Source of the DNA: Paenibacillus cellulositrophicus
GTDB lineage: Bacteria > Bacillota > Bacilli > Paenibacillales > Paenibacillaceae
Direction of reading: 5' to 3'
NCBI RefSeq assembly: GCF_009363095.1
Contig: NZ_CP045295.1
Location: 1,054,001 to 1,118,000, forward strand
DNA: 64,000 nucleotides
The notes under the pieces were generated by a model. The model was not told the origin of the DNA and did not search any database. It saw only the letters and a program-made list of their open reading frames with translations. Positions 51,966 through 61,175 of the stretch are shown here, in pieces. The first letter of the stretch is position 1, and the number at the start of each line of letters is the position of its first letter. Made by a program: the position numbers and the translations under genes.

Positions 51966-52605
51966 CTTCCGTGTCGTCCTTTCCGTTGTTCAAATAATAA
52001 GCGAGGCTGAGCAAATCCGTCGTAAAATCGGCGGCATGGATCCGGATGCTTGCCGGCGCCTTCAGAATCGTCGGCGCAAAATTCAGAATCGCTTCGATCC
52101 CGGCCGCAATCAGCTGATCGGCGACGTTTTGCGCTTCGAAATCCGGGACGGTAATGATTCCGATCCGGATATTTTTGCTTTGTATCGTTTCTTTCAGCTC
52201 ATCCATGGCCTGTACCGTCAAGGTGTTGATCCGCGTGCCGATTTTGGACGGATTGGCGTCAAACACGGCCACGATCTTCATATTTTCCTTCAGGTAAAAG
52301 TTATAGTTGGACAAAGCTTGACCAAGATTCCCCGCTCCGACCAGCACCGCGTTGATCTGCTGGTCCAAATTCAGAATTTGACGGATCTTCTCGATGAGAT
52401 AGGACACGTCATACCCTATCCCCTTACGGCCAAAATCCCCGAAATACGCCAAATCCTTGCGGATCTGCGCCGGGTTGAGATCCAGCTTCTGCCCGAGCTC
52501 CTGGGAGGAGACCGTGGCCACCTCCCGCTTGTTCAGCTCATTTAGATATCTAAGATATATAGGCAATCTGCGGACAACCGCCTCGGATATTTTCTCCGAT
52601 TTCAT
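51919..52605 (-). CDS. rex: Redox-sensing transcriptional repressor Rex
   Basis: NADH-responsive repressor of fermentation and respiration genes; 228 residues. N-terminal winged helix (VVRRLPIYLRYLNELNKREV, LDLNPAQIRKDLAYFGDFGR), then Rossmann domain VLVGAGNLGQALSNY and a C-terminal swapped helix; the acidic tail is longer than usual. Start has GGGGGAAC upstream. The 116 bases before it hold a 10-bp inverted repeat (52655-52702) and a motif shared with the dinG upstream region. No clear Rex operator was found in its own promoter. Confidence 0.96.
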   Translation of the reverse strand: MKSEKISEAVVRRLPIYLRYLNELNKREVATVSSQELGQKLDLNPAQIRKDLAYFGDFGRKGIGYDVSYLIEKIRQILNLDQQINAVLVGAGNLGQALSNYNFYLKENMKIVAVFDANPSKIGTRINTLTVQAMDELKETIQSKNIRIGIITVPDFEAQNVADQLIAAGIEAILNFAPTILKAPASIRIHAADFTTDLLSLAYYLNNGKDDTEDDGQFEELEQPERQS

Positions 52606-52654
52606 GCATGTTCCCCCTATTGAACGGCTTGAATATTTATTTGGTTATATAGAT

Positions 52655-52702
52655 TGAACTAAAGTTTTGCATTGAACTTCCTGTTCTAACCGCTTTAGTT
52701 CA
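52655..52702 (-). repeat. Inverted repeat upstream of rex
   Basis: TGAACTAAAG (52655-52664) and CTTTAGTTCA (52693-52702) form a perfect 10-bp inverted repeat. Inside is GAACTTCCTGTTC (GAAC-N5-GTTC). The arms are identical in sequence to those before the SLH gene. It starts about 50 bases before rex and may be an operator or an RNA structure. Confidence 0.5.
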
Positions 52703-52721
52703 TTCTATCTAATGGACTCAT

Positions 52722-55583
52722 TTAAGACACACCGTCCTGATGAAGCCATTCAGAGATGCGCGGAACCATCTGGTCTGTCTGCATATGCTCCATTTTCGGT
52801 CCAGGCAGCGAGTACAGGAAGTACTTCCCGTAATACGATTCGATGACGCGCGTATCGTATACGATGACGATGCCCCGGTCATGGGCGGTGCGGACCAGCC
52901 GCCCGAAGCCCTGCTTGAAGCGGATGACGGCCTGCGGGACCGACAGCTTCATGAACGGGTTCTTCTTCTGGCGCTGCAGCAGCTCGCTCTTCGCTTCCAC
53001 CAGCGGATGGTTCGGCGGCTGGAACGGGAGCCGGACGATGGCCAGGCACGTCAGCGCTTCACCTGGGATGTCCACGCCTTCCCAGAAGCTGCTCGTTCCA
53101 AGCAGTACCGAAGCGCTGCTGTCCGTAAACCGCCGGATCAGCTTCGTGCGGCTGCCGCTGTCTACGCCCTGTCCAAGCACGGCGATGTCGCTTTGTGCAA
53201 GGGCTTCTTTCAGCGGCTCGTATACCTGGCGCAGCATGCGGTACGAGGTAAACAGCACCAGCATCCGGCCGTGGGTCGCGATCGCGGCGTCCGCGAGTGA
53301 GCGGGCCAGCGTTTCGACAAACAGGGCGTCCCCCACGCTTCCCTTCACGCTTGGAAAATCCCGCGGAATGACGAGCAGCGCCTGGTCCCTGTACCGGAAC
53401 GGGGACGGAAGCTGGACCGTCACAAGGCGTCCGCTGTCCTGGTCCTCCTGCAGTCCAAGGTTATCGATCATATACTGGAACGATTTATCTACGGATAAGG
53501 TGGCGGACGTCAGGATGACGCTCTTTTTCTTATCAAAAAACAGCTCCTTGAGCTGCTTGCTGACGTCAACCGGAACAGCGTACAGCTGGAGCGATTTGCT
53601 GCGGAAATGGCCGCTCGCTTCCATCCAGTACACGACGGTTTCGTCGTTCAGCGTCATAAAGAACCGGAGATTCTCCCGCTCGGAGCTGAGGTCCTTGAGC
53701 AGCCCGCCGATATCGGTGATCAGGCTGTCGGAACCGTAATCATCCTGCTCCTCCTTGTATTCGGACAGCATCTTTTCGCCTTTGCGGACGATTTCCCCTA
53801 CCGTGACAAAGATCTGGTTTTCGAGCGCCGCCAGCGTCTCCCACTCTTTCGGCTTTTTCCCCGGCTGAAGGCGCAGCGTATACTGGCCGCCGTCGCCGGG
53901 AGCAGCGTCGCTCCTTTCCGGAAGCAGGCCGAAGAGCAATTCGCTCAGCTTGTCCCAGTGCTCTTTGACATCGACCAAATCCTCGCTCATCCGGTCGATA
54001 ACGGCGGTCCATTCACCGGCCTGCTCATAGGCCGACGATTGAAGCAGCTGGCGAAGCGCAGGCAGCTGCCCGCTCCGGGCGTCCTTATAGAGCCGTGTCA
54101 GCGTATGGACGACCGTAAAGTACTTCAAATGAAGACCGAGATGCTTGCCGGCAACGTCTTCCAGGTGATGGGCTTCGTCGATCACGAGCCGCTCGTAGGA
54201 TGGCAGCAGCTGATGGCCTGCCTTGACGTCCGTAAACAGCTTGGAATGGTTCGTTATGACGACATCCGCGATTCCGGCTTCATGCTTGGCCCGGTGGTAA
54301 TAGCACTTGCGGAACCAAGGGCAGGCACGTCCCTGACAGGAGTCCGAGTCGCTGCTTACGGTCTCCCAGAAGTCTCCCGCACGGCCGCCGAGGCTCAGCT
54401 CCTCGTCATCACCCGATTCGGTCTGGGCGAGCCAGACGATCATCTGGGCGGCTGTGATGGTGTCTTCCTTCGGATTGATAAAGTCTCTTCTGTTTATTTT
54501 ATGTTCAAATTTTCTCAAACACAAATAGTGCTGTCTGCCCTTGAACACGGCTGCCTTGAAAGGAAATGGAACGACCTGCGTTAAGAGTGGGATATCCCGC
54601 TCCCGGAGCTGCTCCTGCAGGTTGATCGTATGCGTGCTGACCATCACCTTCTGGTCCTGCTTCACGCTCTGATAAATCGAGGGGATCAGGTAGCCGAGCG
54701 ACTTGCCCGTCCCCGTCCCGGCTTCGATCAGCAGATGCTTGTCCTGATCCAGCGCTTTCATCACCTGGTCGAACATGATCGTCTGCGGCTCACGTTCCTC
54801 GTAATGAGGCATAATATCGCGCAGCCGTTTTTCGATCTCGGCCAAATATTCCTTAAACTCGACGCCTTTGAGCGGATTGTCGTCCACTTCGTCGCGCGGC
54901 GGGGCCATTTCGGTCCAGTCATCCACCTTCAGCGCCAGCTGGCGGTAAAAGGTGTGGCTGTTCAGATCTTGAGCGGGTTCCCGCTCCTTTTCCTGGCAGA
55001 GGCCGTCGAAATACCAGCCGAGGTCGCTGTCCTCATCGGAAAACAGCTCGGCCAGCCGCTGCAGCGTAATCAACGGCAGGCCGTTCAGCTCATCCAGGCA
55101 CTTCAGCAGAACGTATGCCGTCGCCAAAGCGTCGCTGTCGGCCTGATGCGGCCGGTCATGCTGAAGACCGAAGTGTCCGGTCACCATGCTGAGCTGATAG
55201 GAAGTCAGCGAAGGGAAGCATATTTTGAGCAGGTCGAGCGTGTCCAAAATCCGCCCAGAGAACGGCAAATAGCCGCACCGGTCGAGTGCGTTTTGCAAAA
55301 AATTAAAATCGAATGCTACATTATGCCCCACCAGGACCACGTCGTCGAGCAGCGGCACGAGCTCCATCATCATTTCTTCCAGGACCGGAGCTGCGGCCAC
55401 ATCCTCATTCGTAATGCCGGTAAGTCCCGTAATAAACGGAGGGATTTCGATACCCGGGTTGACATAAGAGCCATACACCTTTGAAATCGTCCCATCCTCT
55501 TCTATAATGGCAAGTCCAACTTGAATAATTTCGTCTGCGGACTGGTTGCCTGTCGTTTCGAAGTCAAGTACGGCAAATTTCAT
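52722..55583 (-). CDS. dinG: DinG-family helicase with N-terminal exonuclease domain
   Basis: 953 residues. N-terminal DnaQ-like 3'-5' exonuclease (1-165) with Exo I LDFETTG, Exo II GHNVAFDFNFLQ and Exo III HQADSDALATA; then a superfamily 2 helicase core with LIEAGTGTGKSLGYLIP, DEAHHLED and the motif VI-like FKQGFGRLVRT. Four cysteines (HYLCLRKFE and SCQGRACPWFRKC) sit where XPD-type iron-sulfur ligands lie; whether a cluster binds is not known. Firmicute relatives act as exonucleases with weak or no helicase. Same neighbourhood (panBCD upstream) as in B. subtilis. Confidence 0.94.
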   Translation of the reverse strand: MKFAVLDFETTGNQSADEIIQVGLAIIEEDGTISKVYGSYVNPGIEIPPFITGLTGITNEDVAAAPVLEEMMMELVPLLDDVVLVGHNVAFDFNFLQNALDRCGYLPFSGRILDTLDLLKICFPSLTSYQLSMVTGHFGLQHDRPHQADSDALATAYVLLKCLDELNGLPLITLQRLAELFSDEDSDLGWYFDGLCQEKEREPAQDLNSHTFYRQLALKVDDWTEMAPPRDEVDDNPLKGVEFKEYLAEIEKRLRDIMPHYEEREPQTIMFDQVMKALDQDKHLLIEAGTGTGKSLGYLIPSIYQSVKQDQKVMVSTHTINLQEQLRERDIPLLTQVVPFPFKAAVFKGRQHYLCLRKFEHKINRRDFINPKEDTITAAQMIVWLAQTESGDDEELSLGGRAGDFWETVSSDSDSCQGRACPWFRKCYYHRAKHEAGIADVVITNHSKLFTDVKAGHQLLPSYERLVIDEAHHLEDVAGKHLGLHLKYFTVVHTLTRLYKDARSGQLPALRQLLQSSAYEQAGEWTAVIDRMSEDLVDVKEHWDKLSELLFGLLPERSDAAPGDGGQYTLRLQPGKKPKEWETLAALENQIFVTVGEIVRKGEKMLSEYKEEQDDYGSDSLITDIGGLLKDLSSERENLRFFMTLNDETVVYWMEASGHFRSKSLQLYAVPVDVSKQLKELFFDKKKSVILTSATLSVDKSFQYMIDNLGLQEDQDSGRLVTVQLPSPFRYRDQALLVIPRDFPSVKGSVGDALFVETLARSLADAAIATHGRMLVLFTSYRMLRQVYEPLKEALAQSDIAVLGQGVDSGSRTKLIRRFTDSSASVLLGTSSFWEGVDIPGEALTCLAIVRLPFQPPNHPLVEAKSELLQRQKKNPFMKLSVPQAVIRFKQGFGRLVRTAHDRGIVIVYDTRVIESYYGKYFLYSLPGPKMEHMQTDQMVPRISEWLHQDGVS

Positions 55584-55660
55584 GATTCCTAAATCCTTTC
55601 GTCCAGTCTCCTTAACAGCATAACAGAAGATTTCACATTTGAAAATTCAAGGAAGGAAAA

Positions 55661-55680
55661 ACTTGAACTTCCGGTTCTAT
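55661..55680. promoter_or_regulatory. Motif GAAC-N5-GTTC upstream of dinG
   Basis: Plus-strand TTGAACTTCCGGTTCTATA, about 80 bases before dinG. It matches TTGAACTTCCTGTTCTA in front of rex at 16 of 17 bases. It is one base too wide for the LexA box (GAAC-N4-GTTC). Confidence 0.4.
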
Positions 55681-55682
55681 AG

Positions 55683-55727
55683 AAAAAGACGACACCCGGC
55701 GCTTTCCGTGCAGCGGGCATCGTCTTC
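55683..55727 (-). terminator. Terminator after the TPR protein gene
   Basis: Interrupted stem AAGACGA-CCCGGC / GCGGG-TCGTCTT with T-run on the minus strand. Confidence 0.78.
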
Positions 55728-55736
55728 TCACATGCA

Positions 55737-56366
55737 TTACATCAGCGATATTAACTGGCTTCCATACTGAAGCTGACCGCACTGTTGCTGGCAAACCTGC
55801 AGATTCATTAGCGGATCCGGGAACGAGGGATCATGCGAAAGCGCCAGCGTAAAATAATCCTGGGCCTTGCCAAGCTGCCCTTGCATCGCCTCGACACAGC
55901 CAAGCGCATTCAGCACCATCGCCTTCAGCTTGGGATGCTGGGCAAGCGGCAGAATCCACTGGAAATGATGGCGGGCTTCCGCCGGCTCCTCCAGGTGCAA
56001 ATACGCCATAGCCAAGTACATCCGGGCCAAAAAGCTGTCGGGGAATTCGAGGATCACCTGGTCAAACTGCTGGGCCGCCTGCCTGTACATCAGCAGCTTG
56101 AAATATCCCTGCCCCCGGATAAAGGAATCCATCTCGACCTCGGGCGTTTCATGCTGCGGAAATACAGGCGCGATCTTGGCCTGCTCCCGGAAAGCGCCCA
56201 TTTTCTCTTCAAAAGACAACCATTCTTCTATGATGCCGTCGCTCATCGTTTTGAGCAAATTCCACTTTTGGATCAGCTGATGCTTTTGGGCCTCCTGCGC
56301 TGTGGGGTAATGTTTCACGATTTCGTCTAACATGTTGTTCATTTCCGCGAATACATGCTGAAACAT
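55737..56366 (-). CDS. TPR-repeat protein
   Basis: Soluble protein of about 209 residues. N-terminal helical part without motif, then about three TPR units from residue 90: GQGYFKLLMYRQAAQQFDQV, ARMYLAMAYLHLEEPAEARH, and NALGCVEAMQGQLGKAQDYF. Likely a protein-interaction scaffold. The start at 56366 (MFQHVF) has AAGGTGGG upstream; the longer frame includes this site. Inserted between panD and dinG, which are adjacent in B. subtilis. Partner unknown. Confidence 0.82.
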   Translation of the reverse strand: MFQHVFAEMNNMLDEIVKHYPTAQEAQKHQLIQKWNLLKTMSDGIIEEWLSFEEKMGAFREQAKIAPVFPQHETPEVEMDSFIRGQGYFKLLMYRQAAQQFDQVILEFPDSFLARMYLAMAYLHLEEPAEARHHFQWILPLAQHPKLKAMVLNALGCVEAMQGQLGKAQDYFTLALSHDPSFPDPLMNLQVCQQQCGQLQYGSQLISLM

Positions 56367-56500
56367 GGCTGCATCCCACCTTAACAAAAATGAAATCAGT
56401 GCGGTCACCTGAACTCATTTTTTGTTAACCCGGGCTTTTTCATTCCCGCTCCGGGCTGCCATTCCTTGTCTTAGCTTCCCCGCGCATACATGACCAGTCC

Positions 56501-56884
56501 TTAAATAATCGTGGCATGAACCTCTTTGCTCATCGTGTTCATCGGCTTGTTGGATTCATTCACAAAAACTACCGTCGGCTTGTGGCTTTTGATTTCCTCA
56601 TCGGACATGACGGCGTAGGATATAATAATGACGGTGTCGCCGGGCTGAACCATGCGGGCTGCCGCCCCGTTCAAACAAATCACACCGCTCCCGCGGGGAC
56701 CGGGAATGACATAGGTTTCCAGACGCGCCCCGTTATTGTTATCCACCACTTGGACCTTTTCATTCTCCAGCAGGTCGGCGGCTTCCATCAAATCTTCATC
56801 TATCGTAATGCTTCCCACATAATTCAAATTCGCTTCGGTAACGGTCGCACGGTGGATTTTGGATTTCATCATCGTTCTGTACAT
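56501..56884 (-). CDS. panD: Aspartate 1-decarboxylase
   Basis: Makes beta-alanine for pantothenate; 127 residues. The self-cleavage site Gly24-Ser25 is in NYVGSITID, which gives the pyruvoyl group. Further family marks: [19 protein letters not shown] and CLNGAAAR. Three bases after panC; last gene of panBCD. Confidence 0.97.
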   Translation of the reverse strand: MYRTMMKSKIHRATVTEANLNYVGSITIDEDLMEAADLLENEKVQVVDNNNGARLETYVIPGPRGSGVICLNGAAARMVQPGDTVIIISYAVMSDEEIKSHKPTVVFVNESNKPMNTMSKEVHATII

Positions 56885-56887
56885 CGG

Positions 56888-57775
56888 TCAATTCGCCTCC
56901 TTGGGATTAATTAAACGGTTATCGATCAGGCGCGTCCGACCGAAACGGACGGCTAGGGCCATCAGAACGGCCTCGTCCTTACGGCTGATTTCTTCGTCAT
57001 CGGGATAAGGCTGAAGCCCTGGGAAAGACACGACCTCGGCGTACTCGATATCGGCCAGCGGAGACTGGCTGATGACGCGCTGCAAGAGGTTTCGAATGTC
57101 ACCGGCGGTTACCGCCGTCCCCTCACTCACAGCAGCCGCAGACTCGCTCAGAGAGCGTGACAGCACAAGCGCCTGCCGGCGTTCCTCTTCGCTCAGGTAC
57201 ACGTTGCGCGAGCTTAGAGCTAGGCCGTCTTCCTCGCGTACGATCGGGCAGGGAACAATCTCCACGTTCATGTTGAGATCCTGTACCATCTGCTGAAGCA
57301 CGGCGACCTGCTGCACGTCCTTCATGCCAAAATATCCTTTATCGGGCTGAACGATGTTGAACAGCTTGCTCACCACCGTCGTCACGCCGTCAAAATGTCC
57401 CGGACGGGAGGCGCCGCAAAGACGGGTCGTAATGTCCGATACCATGATTTTGGTCTTGGTCGGCTGCGGATACATCGTCTCCACCGACGGAAGGAAGACC
57501 AGGTCCGCCCCTTCCGCTTCGGCCAGTGCCAGATCTCTTGCTTCGTCACGCGGATAAGTTTCGTAGTCCTCACCCGGACCGAACTGGATCGGGTTAACGA
57601 AGATGCTGACGACGACAATACCATTATCTTCGCGGGCACGGCGGATTAAGCTGGCATGCCCCTCATGCAAATAACCCATCGTTGGAACCAGGCCGACCGT
57701 GGCTTCCGGTCCCAAATTTATTTGTAGCGCCCGTATACCGCTGCGCAGTTCTTCGATCGTCCTTACAGCTTTCAT
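56888..57775 (-). CDS. panC: Pantoate-beta-alanine ligase
   Basis: ATP-dependent condensation of pantoate and beta-alanine; 295 residues. Nucleotide motifs VPTMGYLHEGHASLIRRA and the KMSKS-like LALSSRNVYLS; GYFGMKDVQQVAVLQQMV typical. Start overlaps panB stop (ATGA). Confidence 0.97.
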   Translation of the reverse strand: MKAVRTIEELRSGIRALQINLGPEATVGLVPTMGYLHEGHASLIRRAREDNGIVVVSIFVNPIQFGPGEDYETYPRDEARDLALAEAEGADLVFLPSVETMYPQPTKTKIMVSDITTRLCGASRPGHFDGVTTVVSKLFNIVQPDKGYFGMKDVQQVAVLQQMVQDLNMNVEIVPCPIVREEDGLALSSRNVYLSEEERRQALVLSRSLSESAAAVSEGTAVTAGDIRNLLQRVISQSPLADIEYAEVVSFPGLQPYPDDEEISRKDEAVLMALAVRFGRTRLIDNRLINPKEAN

Positions 57776-58644
57776 GCGCGTCCCACCTTCTCCTTTCCTT
57801 TGCCGTACAAGTTCTCGACGACCTGATCGTCTGCCGTAAATACATGGGTCTCATCCGGAAAAGAGCGGCTCTTCACGTCATGAACGTACTGGCTGATCCC
57901 GTCGCGAACGATCGTTCCGATGTCACCATAGGTTTTGACAAAACGCTTGTCGCGATACGGGGATGCGTACTTAAACAAATCATGGAATACGAGCACCTGG
58001 CCGTCGACATACCGCCCGGCGCCAATCCCGATGGTCGGAATCGACAGCTGCTCGGAAATAAAGCGGGCCACTTCCTCCGTTACCAGTTCAAGCACGACGC
58101 CGAATGCCCCTGCTTTTTCTAGAGCCTTCGCATCTTCCAGCAATCTGGCGGCATCCGCCTCGTTTTTACCTTGAATCCGGTAACCCCCGATCTGGTTGAC
58201 CGACTGCGGCGTTAAGCCGATGTGGCCAAGCACGGGAACGCCGGCTTTGACGATCGTTTCCACCGCGGTGCAGATTTCGCGTCCGCCCTCCATTTTCACG
58301 GCATGGGCATGACCGTCCTGCATCAGGCGTTTGACGCTGTCCAGCGTGCTGTCGATGCTTCCGTGGTAGGTCATAAACGGCATATCAGCCACGATAAATG
58401 TATGCCCGGCGCCTCTGACAACCGATCTCGTATGGTACACTATGTCGTCGATCGTCACCGGCAGCGTGGAATCATAACCGAGCACCACGTTCCCGAGCGA
58501 ATCTCCGACCAGGATCATGTCCACGCCGGCTTCCTCCGCCAAGCTCGCCGAAGGATAGTCATAGGCGGTTACCATGGAGAGCGGAATGCCATCCGCCTTC
58601 ATCTTTTTCATTTTCACGATATTCAGTGGTTGTTTGTTTGCCAT
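57772..58644 (-). CDS. panB: 3-methyl-2-oxobutanoate hydroxymethyltransferase
   Basis: First committed step of pantothenate synthesis; 290 residues. MVTAYDYPSASLAEEAGVDM, metal site LVGDSLGNVVLGYDSTLPV, and HIGLTPQSVNQIGGYR. Start at 58644 (MANKQP) has AAAGGGGAAG upstream; the longer frame begins inside the leader hairpin. First gene of panBCD. Confidence 0.97.
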   Translation of the reverse strand: MANKQPLNIVKMKKMKADGIPLSMVTAYDYPSASLAEEAGVDMILVGDSLGNVVLGYDSTLPVTIDDIVYHTRSVVRGAGHTFIVADMPFMTYHGSIDSTLDSVKRLMQDGHAHAVKMEGGREICTAVETIVKAGVPVLGHIGLTPQSVNQIGGYRIQGKNEADAARLLEDAKALEKAGAFGVVLELVTEEVARFISEQLSIPTIGIGAGRYVDGQVLVFHDLFKYASPYRDKRFVKTYGDIGTIVRDGISQYVHDVKSRSFPDETHVFTADDQVVENLYGKGKEKVGRA

Positions 58645-58684
58645 TGTGCTTCTTCCCCTTTCGAATGAGTGTGAAAAATAGGAT

Positions 58685-58720
58685 AAAAACAAAAAAACCT
58701 TTTAGTGTGTCACTAAAAAG
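58685..58720 (-). terminator. Terminator between birA and panB
   Basis: CCTTTTAGTG and CACTAAAAAGG form a near-perfect stem (one bulged A) with a TGT loop, followed on the minus strand by seven T, then GTTTTTATCC. It may simply end the cca-birA transcript or may act as an attenuator for panB. The rest of the gap 58721-58917 has an AAGGG/CCCTT stem but no gene. Confidence 0.7.
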
Positions 58721-58917
58721 GTCCGAAAGGGCATAAAGGGTCACTTGCGATCGTCCCTTCTGTCTCGGTCCTTCCGGCTCAGAGCAGAATCCAACGTAAC
58801 GGCAATATTCCATTTGCAGTTATGAGGGTGTTCTTCAAACAAAAACATGCAGAGTGCAGTTCGATCATTCGTCGATACCGCCTCTACATGTCATTATACC
58901 AAAAGTTCATAATATTT

Positions 58918-59892
58918 TCATCGTCTAAGTTCGACATCTCCGGAAAAAACAGGAATTTGCTCGCCCGAATCGATACGAACCCGAAGCGCGCCGCTTGCAT
59001 CGAGCCCGTCGGCCATTCCTTCGATCGGCCCGCGTGCCGTCTGAATCGACACACGCTTGCCCAACGTTACCGACAGCGCCTCCCACAGCGAGGCGACCGG
59101 CTGAAATCCGTCTTTGCGGTACAGCTCGTACAGCATTTCAAACTCTTCCATCACCGTAGCGATGAGCGACATCCGGTCGATCGGCTCACCCGCCTCGATC
59201 TTCAGGGAAGTTCCGACCCCGGTCAGCTCTTCCGGATAATCGTCAGGGTCCAGGTTGGCGCTGATTCCGATGCCGGCAATGCAGTAGCGGACATGCTCGT
59301 CCTCCGCCGCCGACTCCAGCAAGATGCCGCAAATTTTCCGCCCGTCGACCAGCAGGTCGTTCGGCCATTTCAAGCCGGCCATGACGCCGGTCACCTTGCG
59401 GACCGCCCGGCACACCGCCACTCCGGTCAAGAGAGTAAGCTGCGGTGTGTAATGGAGCGGCTGCTCGGGCCGAAGGACCAGGCTCATCCAGATGCCTTTT
59501 CCATAAGGCGAAAACCATTTGCGGCCCATCCTCCCCTTGCCGCCGGTCTGTTCTTCGGCAATGACCAGGGTGCCTTCCGGCGCCCCTTCCTCAGCCAGCG
59601 CTTTCGCTTCTTCCTGCGTTGATACCGTCGTCCCCAATATTTTCAGCTGCGATCCCATCACTTTAGACTGTATCCGCTGCGCCAGCTCCTGCTGATCCAG
59701 CAGGTCCGGCTTGCTGACAATCCGGTAGCCTTTATGAGGAACCGCTTCAAATTCGTACCCTGCCTCACGGAGTTTGTTAATCTGTTTCCAGACCGCGGTT
59801 CTGCTGACCGACAGCCGCCGGCTGATCTCCTCGCCCGAAACAAATTCTTCCGCATCCAGCAGTATATCCAAAAGGGTCTCAGCCTTTTTCAT
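58918..59892 (-). CDS. birA: Biotin-[acetyl-CoA-carboxylase] ligase / biotin operon repressor
   Basis: Bifunctional BirA, 324 residues. N-terminal winged helix (1-60) with SGEEISRRLSVSRTAVWKQI, then ligase core with the biotinyl-AMP loop TGGKGRMGRKWFSP (Lys where many have GRGR), LKWPNDLLVDGRKICGILLE and a small C-terminal SH3-like domain. The DNA-binding part suggests that it also represses biotin genes. Overlaps cca by 14 bases. Confidence 0.96.
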   Translation of the reverse strand: MKKAETLLDILLDAEEFVSGEEISRRLSVSRTAVWKQINKLREAGYEFEAVPHKGYRIVSKPDLLDQQELAQRIQSKVMGSQLKILGTTVSTQEEAKALAEEGAPEGTLVIAEEQTGGKGRMGRKWFSPYGKGIWMSLVLRPEQPLHYTPQLTLLTGVAVCRAVRKVTGVMAGLKWPNDLLVDGRKICGILLESAAEDEHVRYCIAGIGISANLDPDDYPEELTGVGTSLKIEAGEPIDRMSLIATVMEEFEMLYELYRKDGFQPVASLWEALSVTLGKRVSIQTARGPIEGMADGLDASGALRVRIDSGEQIPVFSGDVELRR

Positions 59893-61144
59893 CGGTAACC
59901 ATCACCCGTCTCACTTCTTCTGTCAAATCCAATTTCGTATTGGGCAGCATGCCTGCCGCCGCTTTAAACAGCAATTGCTTCAGCAGTTCTCCCACCCAAG
60001 GTCCGCCCCTCTTGCCCGACATCGCGATCAAATCGGAGCCGCCGATCTGGAGCTCGTTCAGGTGGAAAATCTTCATTTCGTCCATCCAATCCAGCCCGTG
60101 GGCCAGCAGCTCATCCGCTGCCGTCCCCCTGTTCTCCTGCGGCAGCACTGAGCAGAGCAGGAGCCAGCGCCGGATAGATTCTTTACCGTACTTTAGTACC
60201 AGACCTACCCACTGCTCCCTGAAATTGGTCTCGCGGGTCAACCCTTTTACCTCTTCGTCCAAAAACAAAAGGGCTTCCACCTTCTCGCGGGCATCGTTGG
60301 AAAACGTATACTGGCGCATCAGATTTCCGGCTTCCTGTCCGGATAAGCCGCAGGCCAGCATAAGCAGGGCCCATCTGACAGCGGTCTCCTTAGAAGGGAT
60401 GTCGCCGATCTTGGACAGGAAACCGTCCACGGTGGCAGATGTAAACGGTACCCGGGCTTTTTCCAGCAATCGGCTCCTTCCCAGCAGGCTCAGGCCGAGA
60501 TAAGGATGAGGTCCCTCCATCATTTTATCGAGCTCCGCCCGAATCCGCTCCAGCGCGATATACTGAATTCCTTCTCTTTCCAGGAGAAGGCCTTTCCAGG
60601 TGTTAAAGGCAATGCGGTAGCCGAACACCGAGGCAAATCGGATGCATCGCACCATCCGCAGGGCATCCTCCTGAAAGCGGACGCGGGCCTCTCCAACGCA
60701 GCGGATAATGCTTTTTCGAATGTCGTTTTCACCATGGTAAGGGTCAACGATCCGTCCCTGCCGGTCACAGGCAATCGCGTTCATCGTGAAATCCCTGCGG
60801 CGCAAATCCTCGGATAAATTTCGCACAAAGGCCACTTCCGCCGGCCGGCGGTGATTTTCGTAAGAACCTTCCACCCGATATGTAGTAACCTCAAAGGCGT
60901 AGTTTCCAACCAGAACGGTGACCGTTCCGTGCTCAATCCCCGTAGGCACCGTCCGTTCAAAGAGCCGTGTCACTTCATCAGGGCGGGCCGAAGTCGTGAT
61001 ATCCATGTCGTTGACAGGCCGGCCCATCAGTTCATCACGCACGCATCCGCCGACCCAATACGCTTCATGCCCATGAGCTTCGAGGACGGACAGCACCTGC
61101 TCGGCGCAGCCCGCCATCCCGGCATCCGCCTGCTTCCATTTCAT
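59879..61144 (-). CDS. cca: CCA-adding tRNA nucleotidyltransferase
   Basis: Adds or repairs the 3' CCA of tRNA; 421 residues, class II. Head domain: YWVGGCVRDELMGRPVNDMD with the metal-binding Asp pair, then VRNLSEDLRRRDFTMNAIA and the EDALRMVRCIRFAS template helix region. Downstream of bshA by 31 bases. Order bshA-cca-birA as in B. subtilis. Confidence 0.96.
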   Translation of the reverse strand: MKWKQADAGMAGCAEQVLSVLEAHGHEAYWVGGCVRDELMGRPVNDMDITTSARPDEVTRLFERTVPTGIEHGTVTVLVGNYAFEVTTYRVEGSYENHRRPAEVAFVRNLSEDLRRRDFTMNAIACDRQGRIVDPYHGENDIRKSIIRCVGEARVRFQEDALRMVRCIRFASVFGYRIAFNTWKGLLLEREGIQYIALERIRAELDKMMEGPHPYLGLSLLGRSRLLEKARVPFTSATVDGFLSKIGDIPSKETAVRWALLMLACGLSGQEAGNLMRQYTFSNDAREKVEALLFLDEEVKGLTRETNFREQWVGLVLKYGKESIRRWLLLCSVLPQENRGTAADELLAHGLDWMDEMKIFHLNELQIGGSDLIAMSGKRGGPWVGELLKQLLFKAAAGMLPNTKLDLTEEVRRVMVTDEKG

Positions 61145-61175
61145 AACTTTCCATGACCCCCTAAATGACTACCTC

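Noticed and set aside
55661..55680. LexA/DinR box upstream of dinG
   Set aside because: Half-sites GAAC and GTTC are separated by 5 bases, but the box requires 4.
58559..58813. 84-codon minus-strand frame across the panB leader
   Set aside because: Runs through the terminator hairpin and into panB; no ribosome site.
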